64,000 nucleotides of DNA. It comes from Sediminibacterium sp. KACHI17. Its GTDB lineage: Bacteria > Bacteroidota > Bacteroidia > Chitinophagales > Chitinophagaceae. The translations under genes and the position numbers were made by a program. The notes under the pieces are model-generated. The model searched no databases. It saw nothing but the letters and a program-made list of their open reading frames with translations, and was not told the origin of the DNA. Shown here in pieces: positions 35,126 through 44,554 of this stretch. Where the stretch lies: assembly GCF_040362915.1 (NCBI RefSeq), contig NZ_AP029612.1, positions 2,170,001 through 2,234,000 on the forward strand, in the 5' to 3' direction. How positions within the stretch are numbered: position 1 is the stretch's first letter; each line of letters opens with the position of its first letter.

Positions 35126-38100
35126 TTATCGTTTAAGTGTAATAAACCCTTTGAATTGTTTTACTTGTCCGTTTAATTCTTTCGCATTGATAATATAGTA
35201 GTACGTACCCGGAGGTAAATCACCGCCACCATATTGCGACATAGCCCTGCCATCCCATTCATTATTGTAGTTACTGTTCCGATAGACCACATTTCCCCAT
35301 CGATTAAATACTTCAATGGAAATAGTTGTCTGGTATGGACGTATGACCACAAATACATCATTCATACCATCGCGGTTAGGAGAAAATCCATCAGGTATGA
35401 TATAGCCTACTTTTGGAATGTTCGTACGAGCAGGTAAGCCATTCAATAGAATTGCCCCATTCGATGCCGTGGTATCTGTTGAAGTAGTATTGATAGGTAG
35501 CGAGAAGGCTCCCGTTCCAGTCAATACCGCCTGTGCATTTACGATTCCCGAGAAACCATTGGGTGTAACAATAAGGTCTACCACAACCGAATCTTTCGCA
35601 TAACCGGCTAGAGTACTGGTATTACTGATCAGGTTTATTTGTGTACGTCCATCATAACCGGATACTGTATTTAGTCGACCTGTTGATCGTACACCTGTTA
35701 TCCGATAAGTCATCGGCATCGTAAATACTGTACTCAGGTTTTGTTGAACAGTATTGAGCGTAATTGTTTCCGGACGAAGGTTACGCACCGATGTGATGTA
35801 TTGCATTTTAAAAGTACCATCAGCCAATAACTGTGGTTTGGTACCATACATAATGACAACCAGATTCTGTCCATTTTTAATACCATCGCCATTACAGTCT
35901 GCATTCAACCATGCTGTAGACGGAGTTACTGTCTGGCTCTCCAGCTTCAATGAACAGCTATTTTTAGGATCTGTTTTATCACTTACTTCTTTGCCGTCTG
36001 GCACACCATCGCCATCTGAGTCTCCAATTAACGGATCAGTGCCCAATGTTTTCTCTTGTTGGTTTGTTAATCCATCATTGTCACAATCCGCAGATTGCCA
36101 TGCAGTACTTGGTGTTACTGTCTGACTGCTCAGTTTGAATGAACAACTATCTAATGGACTTGTGCCATCGCTTACTTCTTTTCCATCTGGCACGCCATCA
36201 CCATCGCTATCTCCTTTCAAAGGATCGGTGCCCAATGTTTTTTCCTGTTGATTTGTTAATCCATCATTGTCACAATCCGCAGATTGCCATGCACTACTTG
36301 GTGTTGCTGTCTGACTGCTCAGTTTGAATGAACAACTATCTAATGGGCTTGTACCATCGCTCACTTCTTTACCATCCAATACACCATCTCCATCACTATC
36401 TCCTTTCACCGGATCAGTACCCAATGTTTTTTCCTGTTGATTTGTTAATCCATCATTGTCACAATCCGCAGATTGCCATGCACTACTTGGTGTTGCTGTC
36501 TGACTGCTCAGTTTGAATGAACAACTATCTAATGGGCTTGTACCATCACTCACTTCTTTACTATCCAGTACCCCATCACCATCTGAGTCTTCAACTAATG
36601 GATCGGTGCCCAGTGTTTTTTCCTGTTGATTCGTTAATCCATCATTATCACAATCTGCAGATTGCCATGCAGTACTTGGTGTTGCTGTCTGACTGCTCAG
36701 CTTGAATGAACAACTATCTAATGGGCTTGTACCATCACTCACTTCTTTGCCATCCAATACACCATCTCCATCACTATCTCCTTTCACCGGATCAGTACCC
36801 AATGTTTTTTCCTGTTGATTCGTTAATCCATCATTATCACAATCCGCAGATTGCCATGCAGTACTTGGTGTTGCTGTCTGACTGCTCAGTTTGAATGAAC
36901 AACTGTTCAGTGGATCGGTACCATCCAGTATTTCCTGGCTATCTATTACACCATCGCCATCTCTGTCTTCATCCACATCGATTACAGCAACTGCAAATAT
37001 TCTCTCGTAGCTCAATCCACCTGCATCTGTGGTTCTGATGCGAATGCTGTAATTGTTTTTTGTTTCAAAATCAAATGCAGCATTTGCGCGCAGACTATTA
37101 CCGCTTATGTTAAATGCGGCATTATCACTATCCCCATTTCCGGCTACCAATGTATACGTATGTGTATCACCAGCATCGGGGTCTGTACTACTCAATGTGC
37201 CTATGATAGCATTCGCCGTATTGTTTTCATTAATAGATAAACTACTTAAAGTAATGTTGGTAGGAGCACTATTATAGATCAATACAATGCTTGCTGTCGC
37301 ACTACCGCCGGAGTTAGATCCAGTAATCGTATAAGTTACAGAGCCTGTTACCTGCGTCGTTAATGTACCGCTGATAATACCAGTTGTAGGATTAATGGTT
37401 AAACCGGCCGGTAATGATGGACTTATGGTATAAGTATCAACAGTGCCGCCAGAGACCGTTGGCAGCATGTTAGCAATAGTTGTATTACGGCGTACAGTTT
37501 GTGACGAGGGGTTATACGTGAGATTGGTCGGTGCTGTTGAATTAAATGTTGACAGCGTAAATGTTGTTGTGGCAGTACAGCCTATAGCAGATGTGGCTGC
37601 AACGGTATACGTTGTAGCTGCTGACAAAATAGTAGGTGTACCACTAATGGCTCCTGTTGTAGAATTAATAGACAAACCTGTCGGTAACGCCGGATTAATT
37701 CTATAATTGCTAAGAGTCCCTCCGCTAGATGTTGGCTGAAATGAGGTAATTGCTTTATTACGCTCAAATGTATAAGTAGAAGCACTATATGCTATACTTG
37801 AAGAAGGATTAACTGTAATTGTAAACAGTTGAGGCGTTCCGGCACCACAAGCATTTGTTGCAGTAACAGATAAGTTCGCAATAACTGGCGAAGAGCCGGT
37901 ATTGATGGCTGTAAATGAAGGAATATTACTCGAACCAGATGCGGCAAGTCCAATAGATGTTAAACTGTTTGTCCAGTTATACGTTACATTTTGATCTTCA
38001 AAACCAAACGCTACTGTGCAATACGATTCCGCTACTGTGTAGTCAAAACTAACAGAGGTAAAGGTTCCATCTAATCTGATAATATTAAACCCTTCCCTAC

Positions 38101-41100
38101 CAGTGAATGTATTATTCGCTAGATCATAAGTAGTAGACCATCCTGGAGTAGCATTGTCTGTCCATATGGGTGTAAACGGTCTGGAAACAATTACAGGAAC
38201 TGGTAAACTCGGATTACCAACACTTGCAAATGCTACTATTGGATTCGTTACCGGCTGACTAAATGTTGCAGTAAAGACACCTCGGTTGTTATTTTGAATT
38301 TGAATGCCGGTTGATGGTACATTGTATCGAGCAGGGAATCTGTTTGCTGAATACATTCCATTAGGTTGGGGTTGCATCCCACCGCCACTTTGGTTAATAG
38401 ATACAGTAATACCATTTTGACCTGTTCCTGAAGCAGTAGTTCCAGCAATACTATTCATGGTCATCCATTGAAAACCAGCCGTATTGGGAGGACTGAAACT
38501 AATAGGTACAGTAAGTGATCCATTACAAACTACTTGATTGGAAATAGCTCCTACTGTTGGTGAAGTAATTACCGTTGTAGAAACAGTATTTGAAGATGCT
38601 CCACTTCCAATACCATTTACCGCCCTTATTAATATATTATAAGAAGTACCGTTTGTAAGCCCGGTTATTTGTAATGGAGAGGATGTACTTGGCTGAGCAA
38701 GTAAAGTCCAGGAAGTACCACCATTTGTACTATACTCGTAATTAATAATATTAGATCCACCATTTGAAGAAGGTGCAGTAAAGTTCACGGTTGCACTTGC
38801 ATTACAAGATGTAATAGAAGTAATGGTTGGAGCAGAAGGAGTAGTGGCACTTGCAGCACCATAGCCAGTTGCAGTTGTTATATTGTCAACCTCAAACCCG
38901 CCCCCGCCAAACACTAGTCTGGTGAAATAAATATTGGGATCATCTAGCTGTAAATTTATGTATGCAAATGGTTCATTCGCAGCATTAGATCTTCTATACA
39001 ATGAAGAGGTATAACTGTTTCCATCAACAGCCGTAACTGTTTGCTGACTTAGAAGATTGATAACTGTTTGTGTCGTAAAACGACCCAATTCAATTTCATT
39101 TCCTCCGCATGAACCATAAATGGTAACAGTATTTGCTGCGTCACCTGCCCCCCACCAGAAACCAACATATCTTGATGGATCTGTCAATGTTATACTTACA
39201 AATGCATCTTGGTTATTTGTTTTATGTATTGCTAAATACTGTGATCCAGAACCACCCCAAACATCATTTGCTAATTTTTTAATATTCCCGGGATTGATTG
39301 TTGTATAGTTACCAATCGTGAATGAACCGGAATTCGCGATAGTACCCACTGATCCGGAATTAAAATTCTCTGTTCTAGAACCTGCTTGTCCTTGAATAGC
39401 AGATGTTGTAACGTTGGGTGGTGATAAATTAAACTGAATGTTGGGCAATGTTGTTGGACATGCAGCAAATGTTGCCACCGCTAATGTTCGAGATGTGCTC
39501 AAACAACCGGTTGTTGTATTTCTGGTTTGAGCATAAAAATTTGTTGTTGAGTTGATGGCTGGCGTGTTAAATGTTGTTACCCCTGTTCCACCTGCAACTA
39601 CGGACCCTCCTGTAGGAGAAGAATACCAGTCAGCCGTTGTTCCAGCTGGTGTTGAAACAACCAGTTGCACTGAACCCGCACCAACTGTTGAACCCTGGCT
39701 TACAAGCGTAGGGGCTGCTGGTGATTGGTTTGCAGGACATAATGCTGTATAAGTTGTACTGGCAGTATAAAAATCCAGAAACGCATTGTCATCAGGATCA
39801 GACCAGGTTCCGAATTCCACTACATAAGAACTGATTGATCCGGGAAAACTTGTTGCCGGAGGTCCAAAATCATTCCAACAGGTTCCACCATTCCAGTTGG
39901 TTACTACATAGTTTTCGCCTGTGCCCCAGTTGTTCGGTTCGCCACCACACCAGTTATTATATTTACCGGATACATTAGTTGCACCATTGCGAATTATGGT
40001 ACCAGATTCGGGTCCCGCATTCCATTTAAATACACCCTCTGCTTCTCTATCTGATAATGCGATTAAAACATTGGTTGCATTTGTATTCGACGAAACAAAG
40101 CTGTTTTCGGTTTCTGAGGTGATCGTTACTAAGTATCCCGCAGCTCCTTTATATGTTTGCGCTGCCGCATCTGATAAAATTTGATCGTATACACTCGCAC
40201 CACCAGATCTCCCGCTTGCAGGCCAGGAAACCGGTCTGTAAAAGTGTCCATTAATGGGGTTATAAAAATAACCCGGATCATTTACTGCAGCCGATACAGA
40301 AATCTTTATATCACCGGCTGATGTTCCTGTTTTAACAGCAAGAGATGCAAGAGCGTTATTAATGTTTGCTTGCGTACCTGTAAAAGCCAAACGAGTTTTA
40401 TCGCCTGTCAGGGTATAACCAGTAGCGGGTGTTAACCCGGTTGTTGTTGTGATATTAAAAGTGACATTATTAGGAGGATTGACCAATCCGATCGCACATA
40501 ATAAAGTAGCTGACTGATTAAATCCTGTTAAATAGAAATCACCCGGATCATTGTTGGTTGCACTTAATGGGAAAGTTGCAGGGTTAGGTGAAACCACCCT
40601 TGGAAGTGCATCCAAGTAATTATTCAAATCAGTAAGCGCCGTGTTTCCTGTAGCGGCATTACCAGAAACACTACCGCCACTATTGGGTAAAGTATAATTA
40701 GCTCCATTCAGCTTCAATCCAAAATTTGATTTACCAGAAACATTCCCACCTTGAATTAAATAATTAGGACCACCATATGAAGAAAGATTCAATGAAACGC
40801 TGGATCCAGCAATAAAGCCAAGTAAAACATTCGTATTACCCGAGTTCACTCGCCATACCAATGAACCGGCGATATCAAATTTTTGACCATTCAACATTTG
40901 CACTCTTAATAAACCTGCGATATCATTTCCTTGGGTAAGCTCAAACCTGCCAGAGTTGGTCGATTGAACGAACGATATCTTTGCAATAGAAAGAGTTGAA
41001 AACTGCTGAATATTATTCGCTTGCTGGGGGTTATTGTCTATAAGCCCCACAAAACCATTATTAAAAGGAACGCTTATCTCAATTTGAGCAGATATTTTTT

Positions 41101-41164
41101 CAACGATGAAAAACAGAAATAAAAAAACAAATACTCTGTTGAGTAAATAGGAATAACTCTTCAT
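35126..41164 (-). CDS. giant modular surface protein with lectin, Ig/FN3, cadherin, TSP3-like repeats and T9SS type B sorting domain
   Basis: About 2,012 residues from the ATG at 41164 (signal peptide ending 'KISAQ'; an ATG 12 codons upstream is also open). Approximate order, numbered from 41200: a unique N-terminal region; a C-type-lectin-like domain (320-475, 'GYLVTITSETEN', 'WCGGEPNNWG', 'CWNDFG'); an Ig-like domain (490-590); FN3 (790-880); putative-Ig repeats (1120-1310); a cadherin-like domain (1308-1410, 'DPDAGDTHTYTL', 'FDFETKNNYSI'); five and a half 63-residue calcium-type repeats (1413-1780); and a CHU_C/gliding-motility C-terminal domain ('PDGFSPNRDGMNDVFVV', 'VFNRWGNVVY'), the type B sorting signal. 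It is probably an adhesin exported and held by the co-encoded PorP/SprF. Confidence 0.9.
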   Translation of the reverse strand: MKSYSYLLNRVFVFLFLFFIVEKISAQIEISVPFNNGFVGLIDNNPQQANNIQQFSTLSIAKISFVQSTNSGRFELTQGNDIAGLLRVQMLNGQKFDIAGSLVWRVNSGNTNVLLGFIAGSSVSLNLSSYGGPNYLIQGGNVSGKSNFGLKLNGANYTLPNSGGSVSGNAATGNTALTDLNNYLDALPRVVSPNPATFPLSATNNDPGDFYLTGFNQSATLLCAIGLVNPPNNVTFNITTTTGLTPATGYTLTGDKTRLAFTGTQANINNALASLAVKTGTSAGDIKISVSAAVNDPGYFYNPINGHFYRPVSWPASGRSGGASVYDQILSDAAAQTYKGAAGYLVTITSETENSFVSSNTNATNVLIALSDREAEGVFKWNAGPESGTIIRNGATNVSGKYNNWCGGEPNNWGTGENYVVTNWNGGTCWNDFGPPATSFPGSISSYVVEFGTWSDPDDNAFLDFYTASTTYTALCPANQSPAAPTLVSQGSTVGAGSVQLVVSTPAGTTADWYSSPTGGSVVAGGTGVTTFNTPAINSTTNFYAQTRNTTTGCLSTSRTLAVATFAACPTTLPNIQFNLSPPNVTTSAIQGQAGSRTENFNSGSVGTIANSGSFTIGNYTTINPGNIKKLANDVWGGSGSQYLAIHKTNNQDAFVSITLTDPSRYVGFWWGAGDAANTVTIYGSCGGNEIELGRFTTQTVINLLSQQTVTAVDGNSYTSSLYRRSNAANEPFAYINLQLDDPNIYFTRLVFGGGGFEVDNITTATGYGAASATTPSAPTITSITSCNASATVNFTAPSSNGGSNIINYEYSTNGGTSWTLLAQPSTSSPLQITGLTNGTSYNILIRAVNGIGSGASSNTVSTTVITSPTVGAISNQVVCNGSLTVPISFSPPNTAGFQWMTMNSIAGTTASGTGQNGITVSINQSGGGMQPQPNGMYSANRFPARYNVPSTGIQIQNNNRGVFTATFSQPVTNPIVAFASVGNPSLPVPVIVSRPFTPIWTDNATPGWSTTYDLANNTFTGREGFNIIRLDGTFTSVSFDYTVAESYCTVAFGFEDQNVTYNWTNSLTSIGLAASGSSNIPSFTAINTGSSPVIANLSVTATNACGAGTPQLFTITVNPSSSIAYSASTYTFERNKAITSFQPTSSGGTLSNYRINPALPTGLSINSTTGAISGTPTILSAATTYTVAATSAIGCTATTTFTLSTFNSTAPTNLTYNPSSQTVRRNTTIANMLPTVSGGTVDTYTISPSLPAGLTINPTTGIISGTLTTQVTGSVTYTITGSNSGGSATASIVLIYNSAPTNITLSSLSINENNTANAIIGTLSSTDPDAGDTHTYTLVAGNGDSDNAAFNISGNSLRANAAFDFETKNNYSIRIRTTDAGGLSYERIFAVAVIDVDEDRDGDGVIDSQEILDGTDPLNSCSFKLSSQTATPSTAWQSADCDNDGLTNQQEKTLGTDPVKGDSDGDGVLDGKEVSDGTSPLDSCSFKLSSQTATPSTAWQSADCDNDGLTNQQEKTLGTDPLVEDSDGDGVLDSKEVSDGTSPLDSCSFKLSSQTATPSSAWQSADCDNDGLTNQQEKTLGTDPVKGDSDGDGVLDGKEVSDGTSPLDSCSFKLSSQTATPSSAWQSADCDNDGLTNQQEKTLGTDPLKGDSDGDGVPDGKEVSDGTSPLDSCSFKLSSQTVTPSTAWQSADCDNDGLTNQQEKTLGTDPLIGDSDGDGVPDGKEVSDKTDPKNSCSLKLESQTVTPSTAWLNADCNGDGIKNGQNLVVIMYGTKPQLLADGTFKMQYITSVRNLRPETITLNTVQQNLSTVFTMPMTYRITGVRSTGRLNTVSGYDGRTQINLISNTSTLAGYAKDSVVVDLIVTPNGFSGIVNAQAVLTGTGAFSLPINTTSTDTTASNGAILLNGLPARTNIPKVGYIIPDGFSPNRDGMNDVFVVIRPYQTTISIEVFNRWGNVVYRNSNYNNEWDGRAMSQYGGGDLPPGTYYYIINAKELNGQVKQFKGFITLKR
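35860..36961 (-). repeat. tandem 189-bp repeats (5 full copies plus a degenerate one) inside the adhesin gene
   Basis: Full units lie at 36961-36773, 36772-36584, 36583-36395, 36394-36206 and 36205-36017, with a degenerate sixth down to about 35860. Each encodes 63 residues with two Asp-rich calcium-binding-like loops (DGDGV-x-D, and CDNDGLTNQQEKTLGTDP) and one conserved Cys per half. Copies are nearly identical at the DNA level, suggesting recent expansion or gene conversion and possible length variation between strains. Confidence 0.95.
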
Positions 41165-41200
41165 ATGATCTTGTCTAAATGTATTGATGTCAAATGCCAA

Positions 41201-41870
41201 AACGATGGCTATAAAATAGTGTCGAAATTACTTTTCAGACAATCGATGGGGTTTAATACACTAAGCAAGAGGAGTCAATTATTCTGCAGTTGTATATAAT
41301 TAAATAAGCTGTTCGCGGTTTATTTATCAGTAAATAAACATGCGCCGATTTTATTAAATTGAAATTCCCTTTAATGAGGGGGATAAATCATTAAAGAGAA
41401 GTGATCGCGTAAAAATGAGATAGCGTGTTTAATATTTTGATGGAGGATTTACATTATATAGAGAATTACAATTGATAACACATCAGTATTTTTTGATGAA
41501 ACGATTTCGAAAAAATTACAAAGGAGTGGTGTTTTCTTTTATTAGCTGAGTAAATCAGCAAAGAATGTTGTCGGTAGATATTCATACCTGCTTACTACAT
41601 TATATATTCAATACGCTTCAATTAAACTATCTCATTTTCCGCACACTAAAGAAGATCTCTGTTGGATTGGCAGAGATCAGTGCCGCCATACTCACCGCAT
41701 CCGTAATATTTTCGGATGCGGTCATCACCATTTCCGGTTATGCAGCAATAGCATGTGTAGTAAAATGAGAGCGGCTTTTATTAGTAATAGCTTCTTATTT
41801 AAAAAATTTTATCCTTTGTTGATGACTTCTCCTAAAACAAAAGACCCCAACATCTCTGTTGAGGTCTTTG
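41201..41870. other. gene-poor gap with a series of hairpins
   Basis: No supported gene in 670 bases. Perfect stems: 41318-41326/41331-41339 (9 bp, loop TCAG), 41369-41377/41388-41396 (9 bp), 41545-41549/41555-41559 (5 bp), 41654-41661/41671-41678 (8 bp, 9-base loop) and 41694-41703/41713-41722 (10 bp, 9-base loop). The last two are the strongest and are spaced 15 bases apart. The left part must also hold the promoter of the minus-strand adhesin operon. A 67-codon plus-strand frame (41565-41768) overlaps the hairpins and is not supported as a gene. The structures may be an unrecognised small RNA or mRNA leader. Confidence 0.5.
41840..41869 (-). terminator. intrinsic terminator of the tRNA-Phe gene
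   Basis: A 13-position stem (41840-41852 with 41857-41869, one mismatch) and a TCTC loop. On the minus strand it begins two bases after the tRNA 3' end and is followed by TTGTTTTAGG. Confidence 0.8.
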
Positions 41871-41943
41871 TGGTGTGGGCCGGGATCGAACCGGCGACAC
41901 AAGGATTTTCAGTCCTTTGCTCTACCGACTGAGCTACCGCACC
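41871..41943 (-). tRNA. tRNA-Phe (GAA)
   Basis: Read on the minus strand, 73 bases fold as a tRNA: acceptor GGTGCGG with CCACACC (one C5-A68 mismatch), discriminator A73, D arm 'GCTCAGTCGGTAGAGC', anticodon stem-loop AGGACTGAAAATCCT with anticodon GAA, and T arm GCCGG-TTCGATC-CCGGC. The CCA end is not encoded. The anticodon and A73 both indicate phenylalanine. Confidence 0.96.
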
Positions 41944-41949
41944 TTCGGT

Positions 41950-42040
41950 GAAGATTCAAGATCTATGAAACAAGATACAAGGTTATACTTGTGGCTTGAA
42001 GCCTGATACTTGAAGCTTACTATCCCCTTTCGGGGCAGCA
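41950..42040. repeat. short-word intergenic repeat, CTTG/CAAG family, first copy
   Basis: The spacer downstream of the tRNA on the plus strand is built from repeated CAAG/CTTG words and contains CTTGTGGCTTG (41988-41998). The same 11-mer recurs at 44611-44621. A small CCCC/GGGG hairpin follows near 42022-42034. Confidence 0.5.
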
Positions 42041-42183
42041 AAAATAGGGGGTTTTCACATATAATCCACAGGAAATGACAATTTTTTGCTTTTTTGCGAA
42101 CCTTCTCCATAACAATTCGGTAACAGCTCCATAATTCTGCGATAACCTTGCGCCTTCAGTTTTGCAGCCAAAACTAAACGACT

Positions 42184-43689
42184 ATGAGATTCATCGCATT
42201 TGCCTGTTGCTTACTGGCTTTTGTTGCCTGTAAAAAAGAAGATACCGATCCGGTTGAAAAGTTCGTCAATGAAGACCCCGCTTCCTATGTGGAGATCGCC
42301 TCTATTAACCTTGGCGGTCTCGGTGCTGCAGAAATCACCACGTATGACCCCATCACCAAAAGACTCTTTGCTGTTAACAACGGCACCACCAATAAAATAG
42401 ATGTCATCAATATTGCCGATCCGGCTGCTATCAGCATTATTCACTCCATAAGCATGTCGCCCTATGGTGGTTTCGTCAATAGCGTGGATGTATACAATGG
42501 TAAACTGGCCGCCGCCATCGAATCTACCAACAAACAAGATCCGGGTAAAGTGGTGATCTTTAACACCACTACCTATGCGGAAGAAAAAGTAATAACAGTA
42601 GGCGCTTTGCCTGACATGGTTACTTTTAGTCCTGATGGAAAATTTATTCTCACCGCCAATGAAGGTGAGCCCAGTGCCGACTACAGCAATGACCCCGAAG
42701 GATCGGTTTCTATCATCAGTGTAGATAATAATTATGCTGTTACCACACTCAACTTCGCTGCATTTACAGCTCAACAAACTACACTGGCTGAAAAAGGGTT
42801 ACGCATCAGCGGACCCAATAAAAATTTCCTGAAAGACATTGAACCCGAATACATCACCGTTTCTGCTGATTCTAAAACAGCCTGGGTTACCTTACAGGAA
42901 GCCAATGCCATTGCTACCATTGACCTGGCTTCTAAAACCTTCACCAATATTTTACCCCTTGGCTTCAAAGATTTTAATAGTACTGCCCATGCGATTGATA
43001 TTTCTGATCGTGACAATGGTATCAACTTCGCTCCCTGGAAGATCTTCGGTATCTATATGCCAGATGCCATTGCCAATTTCTCTATGGCCGGTAAAACCTA
43101 TTTATTCACCGCCAATGAAGGTGACTCTAGAGAGTACAACAATTTTGCTGACGTTAGAAGATTGTCTTCTGTGAACTTAGATGCCACTGCGTTTCCTAAT
43201 GCTGCCACTTTAAAAACAGATGCTCAGATGGGTCGTTTGAATATACTCACCACCAATGGTGATACCGATAATGATGGTGATTACGATGCGCTGTATAGTA
43301 TGGGTGGACGATCTTTCAGTATTTGGGATGCTTCTAATGGCGCATTGATCTTCGATAGTAAAAATGAACTCGATGTAAAAGCCAAAGACCTGGCCGTATA
43401 CGATGATGGCAGAAGTGATGATAAATCAGTAGAACCGGAAGCCATTACCATTGGCAGAGTAGGTAGCAAAATGATCGCTTTTGTTGGTTTAGAAAGAGCG
43501 GATGCCATTGCCATTTATGATGTTACCATTCCTACTGCACCTGTTTTTCTGAAAATGATCAAAACAGGTGATGCACCTGAAGGCGTTTTATTCATTCCCG
43601 CTTCTAAAAGTCCCATTCAACAAAGTCTTTTAGTAGTGAGTAGTGAGAATGATGGCCTCGTTAAAATTTATAAAGCCACAAAGCTGTAA
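42184..43689 (+). CDS. choice-of-anchor I family lipoprotein, beta-propeller
   Basis: A 501-residue lipoprotein (signal ending 'LLAFVAC'). It is a repeating beta-propeller protein with family motifs 'RLFAVNNGTTNKIDVINI', 'GALPDMVTFSPDGKFILTANEGEPS', 'DIEPEYITVSADSKTAWVTLQEANAIA', 'YLFTANEGDSREYN', 'DTDNDGDYDALYSMGGRSFSIWD', 'DDGRSDDKSVEPEAITIG' and 'GLERADAIAIYDV'. These match the choice-of-anchor I group, surface propellers related to alkaline-phosphatase/mesenchyme-like proteins. Function is unknown; calcium binding is suggested by the DTDNDGD loop. The gene ends just before a very strong terminator. Confidence 0.88.
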   Translation: MRFIAFACCLLAFVACKKEDTDPVEKFVNEDPASYVEIASINLGGLGAAEITTYDPITKRLFAVNNGTTNKIDVINIADPAAISIIHSISMSPYGGFVNSVDVYNGKLAAAIESTNKQDPGKVVIFNTTTYAEEKVITVGALPDMVTFSPDGKFILTANEGEPSADYSNDPEGSVSIISVDNNYAVTTLNFAAFTAQQTTLAEKGLRISGPNKNFLKDIEPEYITVSADSKTAWVTLQEANAIATIDLASKTFTNILPLGFKDFNSTAHAIDISDRDNGINFAPWKIFGIYMPDAIANFSMAGKTYLFTANEGDSREYNNFADVRRLSSVNLDATAFPNAATLKTDAQMGRLNILTTNGDTDNDGDYDALYSMGGRSFSIWDASNGALIFDSKNELDVKAKDLAVYDDGRSDDKSVEPEAITIGRVGSKMIAFVGLERADAIAIYDVTIPTAPVFLKMIKTGDAPEGVLFIPASKSPIQQSLLVVSSENDGLVKIYKATKL

Positions 43690-43700
43690 TGACACTTCGA

Positions 43701-43745
43701 AAAAAGAAGAAGCCTGTTCTTTCTTGAACAGGCTTCTTCTTTTTT
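43701..43745. terminator. bidirectional terminator with a perfect 19-bp stem
   Basis: The arms 43701-43719 and 43727-43745 are exact reverse complements (core GAAGAAGCCTGTTC), with an A run on one side and a T run on the other. It lies between convergent genes, and its T arm reaches into the stop codon of the DUF3050 gene. Confidence 0.92.
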
Positions 43746-44514
43746 ATACTACCGTTGCATATACCGCATCCCATAATCGCTTCCGATATTTCAAGCTTGT
43801 GAGTGCTGCTTCCGCGGCCTGCTCCCATTTCAAAGCATCTTGTCCGCATTGTTCACTAACCATTTCCATCGCCAGATGACTATGATGATCGCCGTCTACT
43901 TCAATATGTCGTTCCAGGTAATATTTGAAAACGGCCAATTGTGCTGGATACTGCACAGACAGATCCTTCACTAGACCCATGAACATATCCGGTATCAGAT
44001 CCTCACGACCAAATGTAAATACGGCTGCCTGTACATGTACCGGTGCTTTTTCAATGACCTCAAACGTATATCCTACAAAATCACAAATAGCCCTGGGCAA
44101 TTGTAATTGTTGCAATGCCTGTTGCACCGGCACACCATTGTGTATATAGGTTAACAATTGTGTGATGGCCGTTGTATCAGCACCCATCTGTTCCATCGCT
44201 TTCAGGTACAATTCAAAGTGACTGGTTCTGATGCCCGCTTCATCTACATCACTCTCTTCGCCCAATACAATTTCATTGATGAGGTAACGTGTATTCGCCG
44301 AACCCACCGGTATCCATGGCGTAGTTGTACAGGTCAATTTTTGTTGCAATGATTTCAACAAACTCATAAAATCCCAGACGGCAAACACATGATACTCCGT
44401 AAACCGACGGAGTTGTTCAAGATCTACCAAACTATGATATAGAGAATGATCAACAAGATCAGGTCTTACTTCTTCCAGCCTTTGTTTCAGCTGAACTATT
44501 TTTTCATTTTCCAT
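43744..44514 (-). CDS. DUF3050 family protein, heme-oxygenase-like fold
   Basis: A 256-residue, mostly helical soluble protein matching DUF3050: 'LRRFTEYHVFAVWDFMSLLKSLQ' near the N-terminus, 'INEIVLGEESDVD', 'SHFELYLKAMEQMGAD', 'FGREDLIPDMF' and 'YYLERHIEVDGDHHSHLAMEM'. Glu and His residues in the helices (E/H in the first, ExxxxH and HxxH in the last) sit where heme-oxygenase-like diiron oxidases bind metal, so an oxidase role is possible but unproven. It is downstream of asnS on the same strand, separated by a short-word inverted repeat. Confidence 0.82.
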   Translation of the reverse strand: MENEKIVQLKQRLEEVRPDLVDHSLYHSLVDLEQLRRFTEYHVFAVWDFMSLLKSLQQKLTCTTTPWIPVGSANTRYLINEIVLGEESDVDEAGIRTSHFELYLKAMEQMGADTTAITQLLTYIHNGVPVQQALQQLQLPRAICDFVGYTFEVIEKAPVHVQAAVFTFGREDLIPDMFMGLVKDLSVQYPAQLAVFKYYLERHIEVDGDHHSHLAMEMVSEQCGQDALKWEQAAEAALTSLKYRKRLWDAVYATVV

Positions 44515-44554
44515 GCATTATATACGTGTGGAGGGGGGAAATGGTTGAAGGGAG

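Noticed and set aside
36139..36894. Four regularly spaced plus-strand open frames of 62 residues, resembling a CRISPR-like or tandem gene array
   Set aside because: They are the antisense shadow of the 189-bp protein repeats in the adhesin gene; unit length and lack of spacers exclude CRISPR.
41565..41768. 67-codon plus-strand frame in the hairpin-rich gap
   Set aside because: No domain, no clear start signal, and it runs through two strong hairpins; more likely chance.
42211..42777. 188-codon minus-strand frame opposite the choice-of-anchor I gene
   Set aside because: Shadow of a gene with strong family motifs and a lipoprotein signal on the plus strand.
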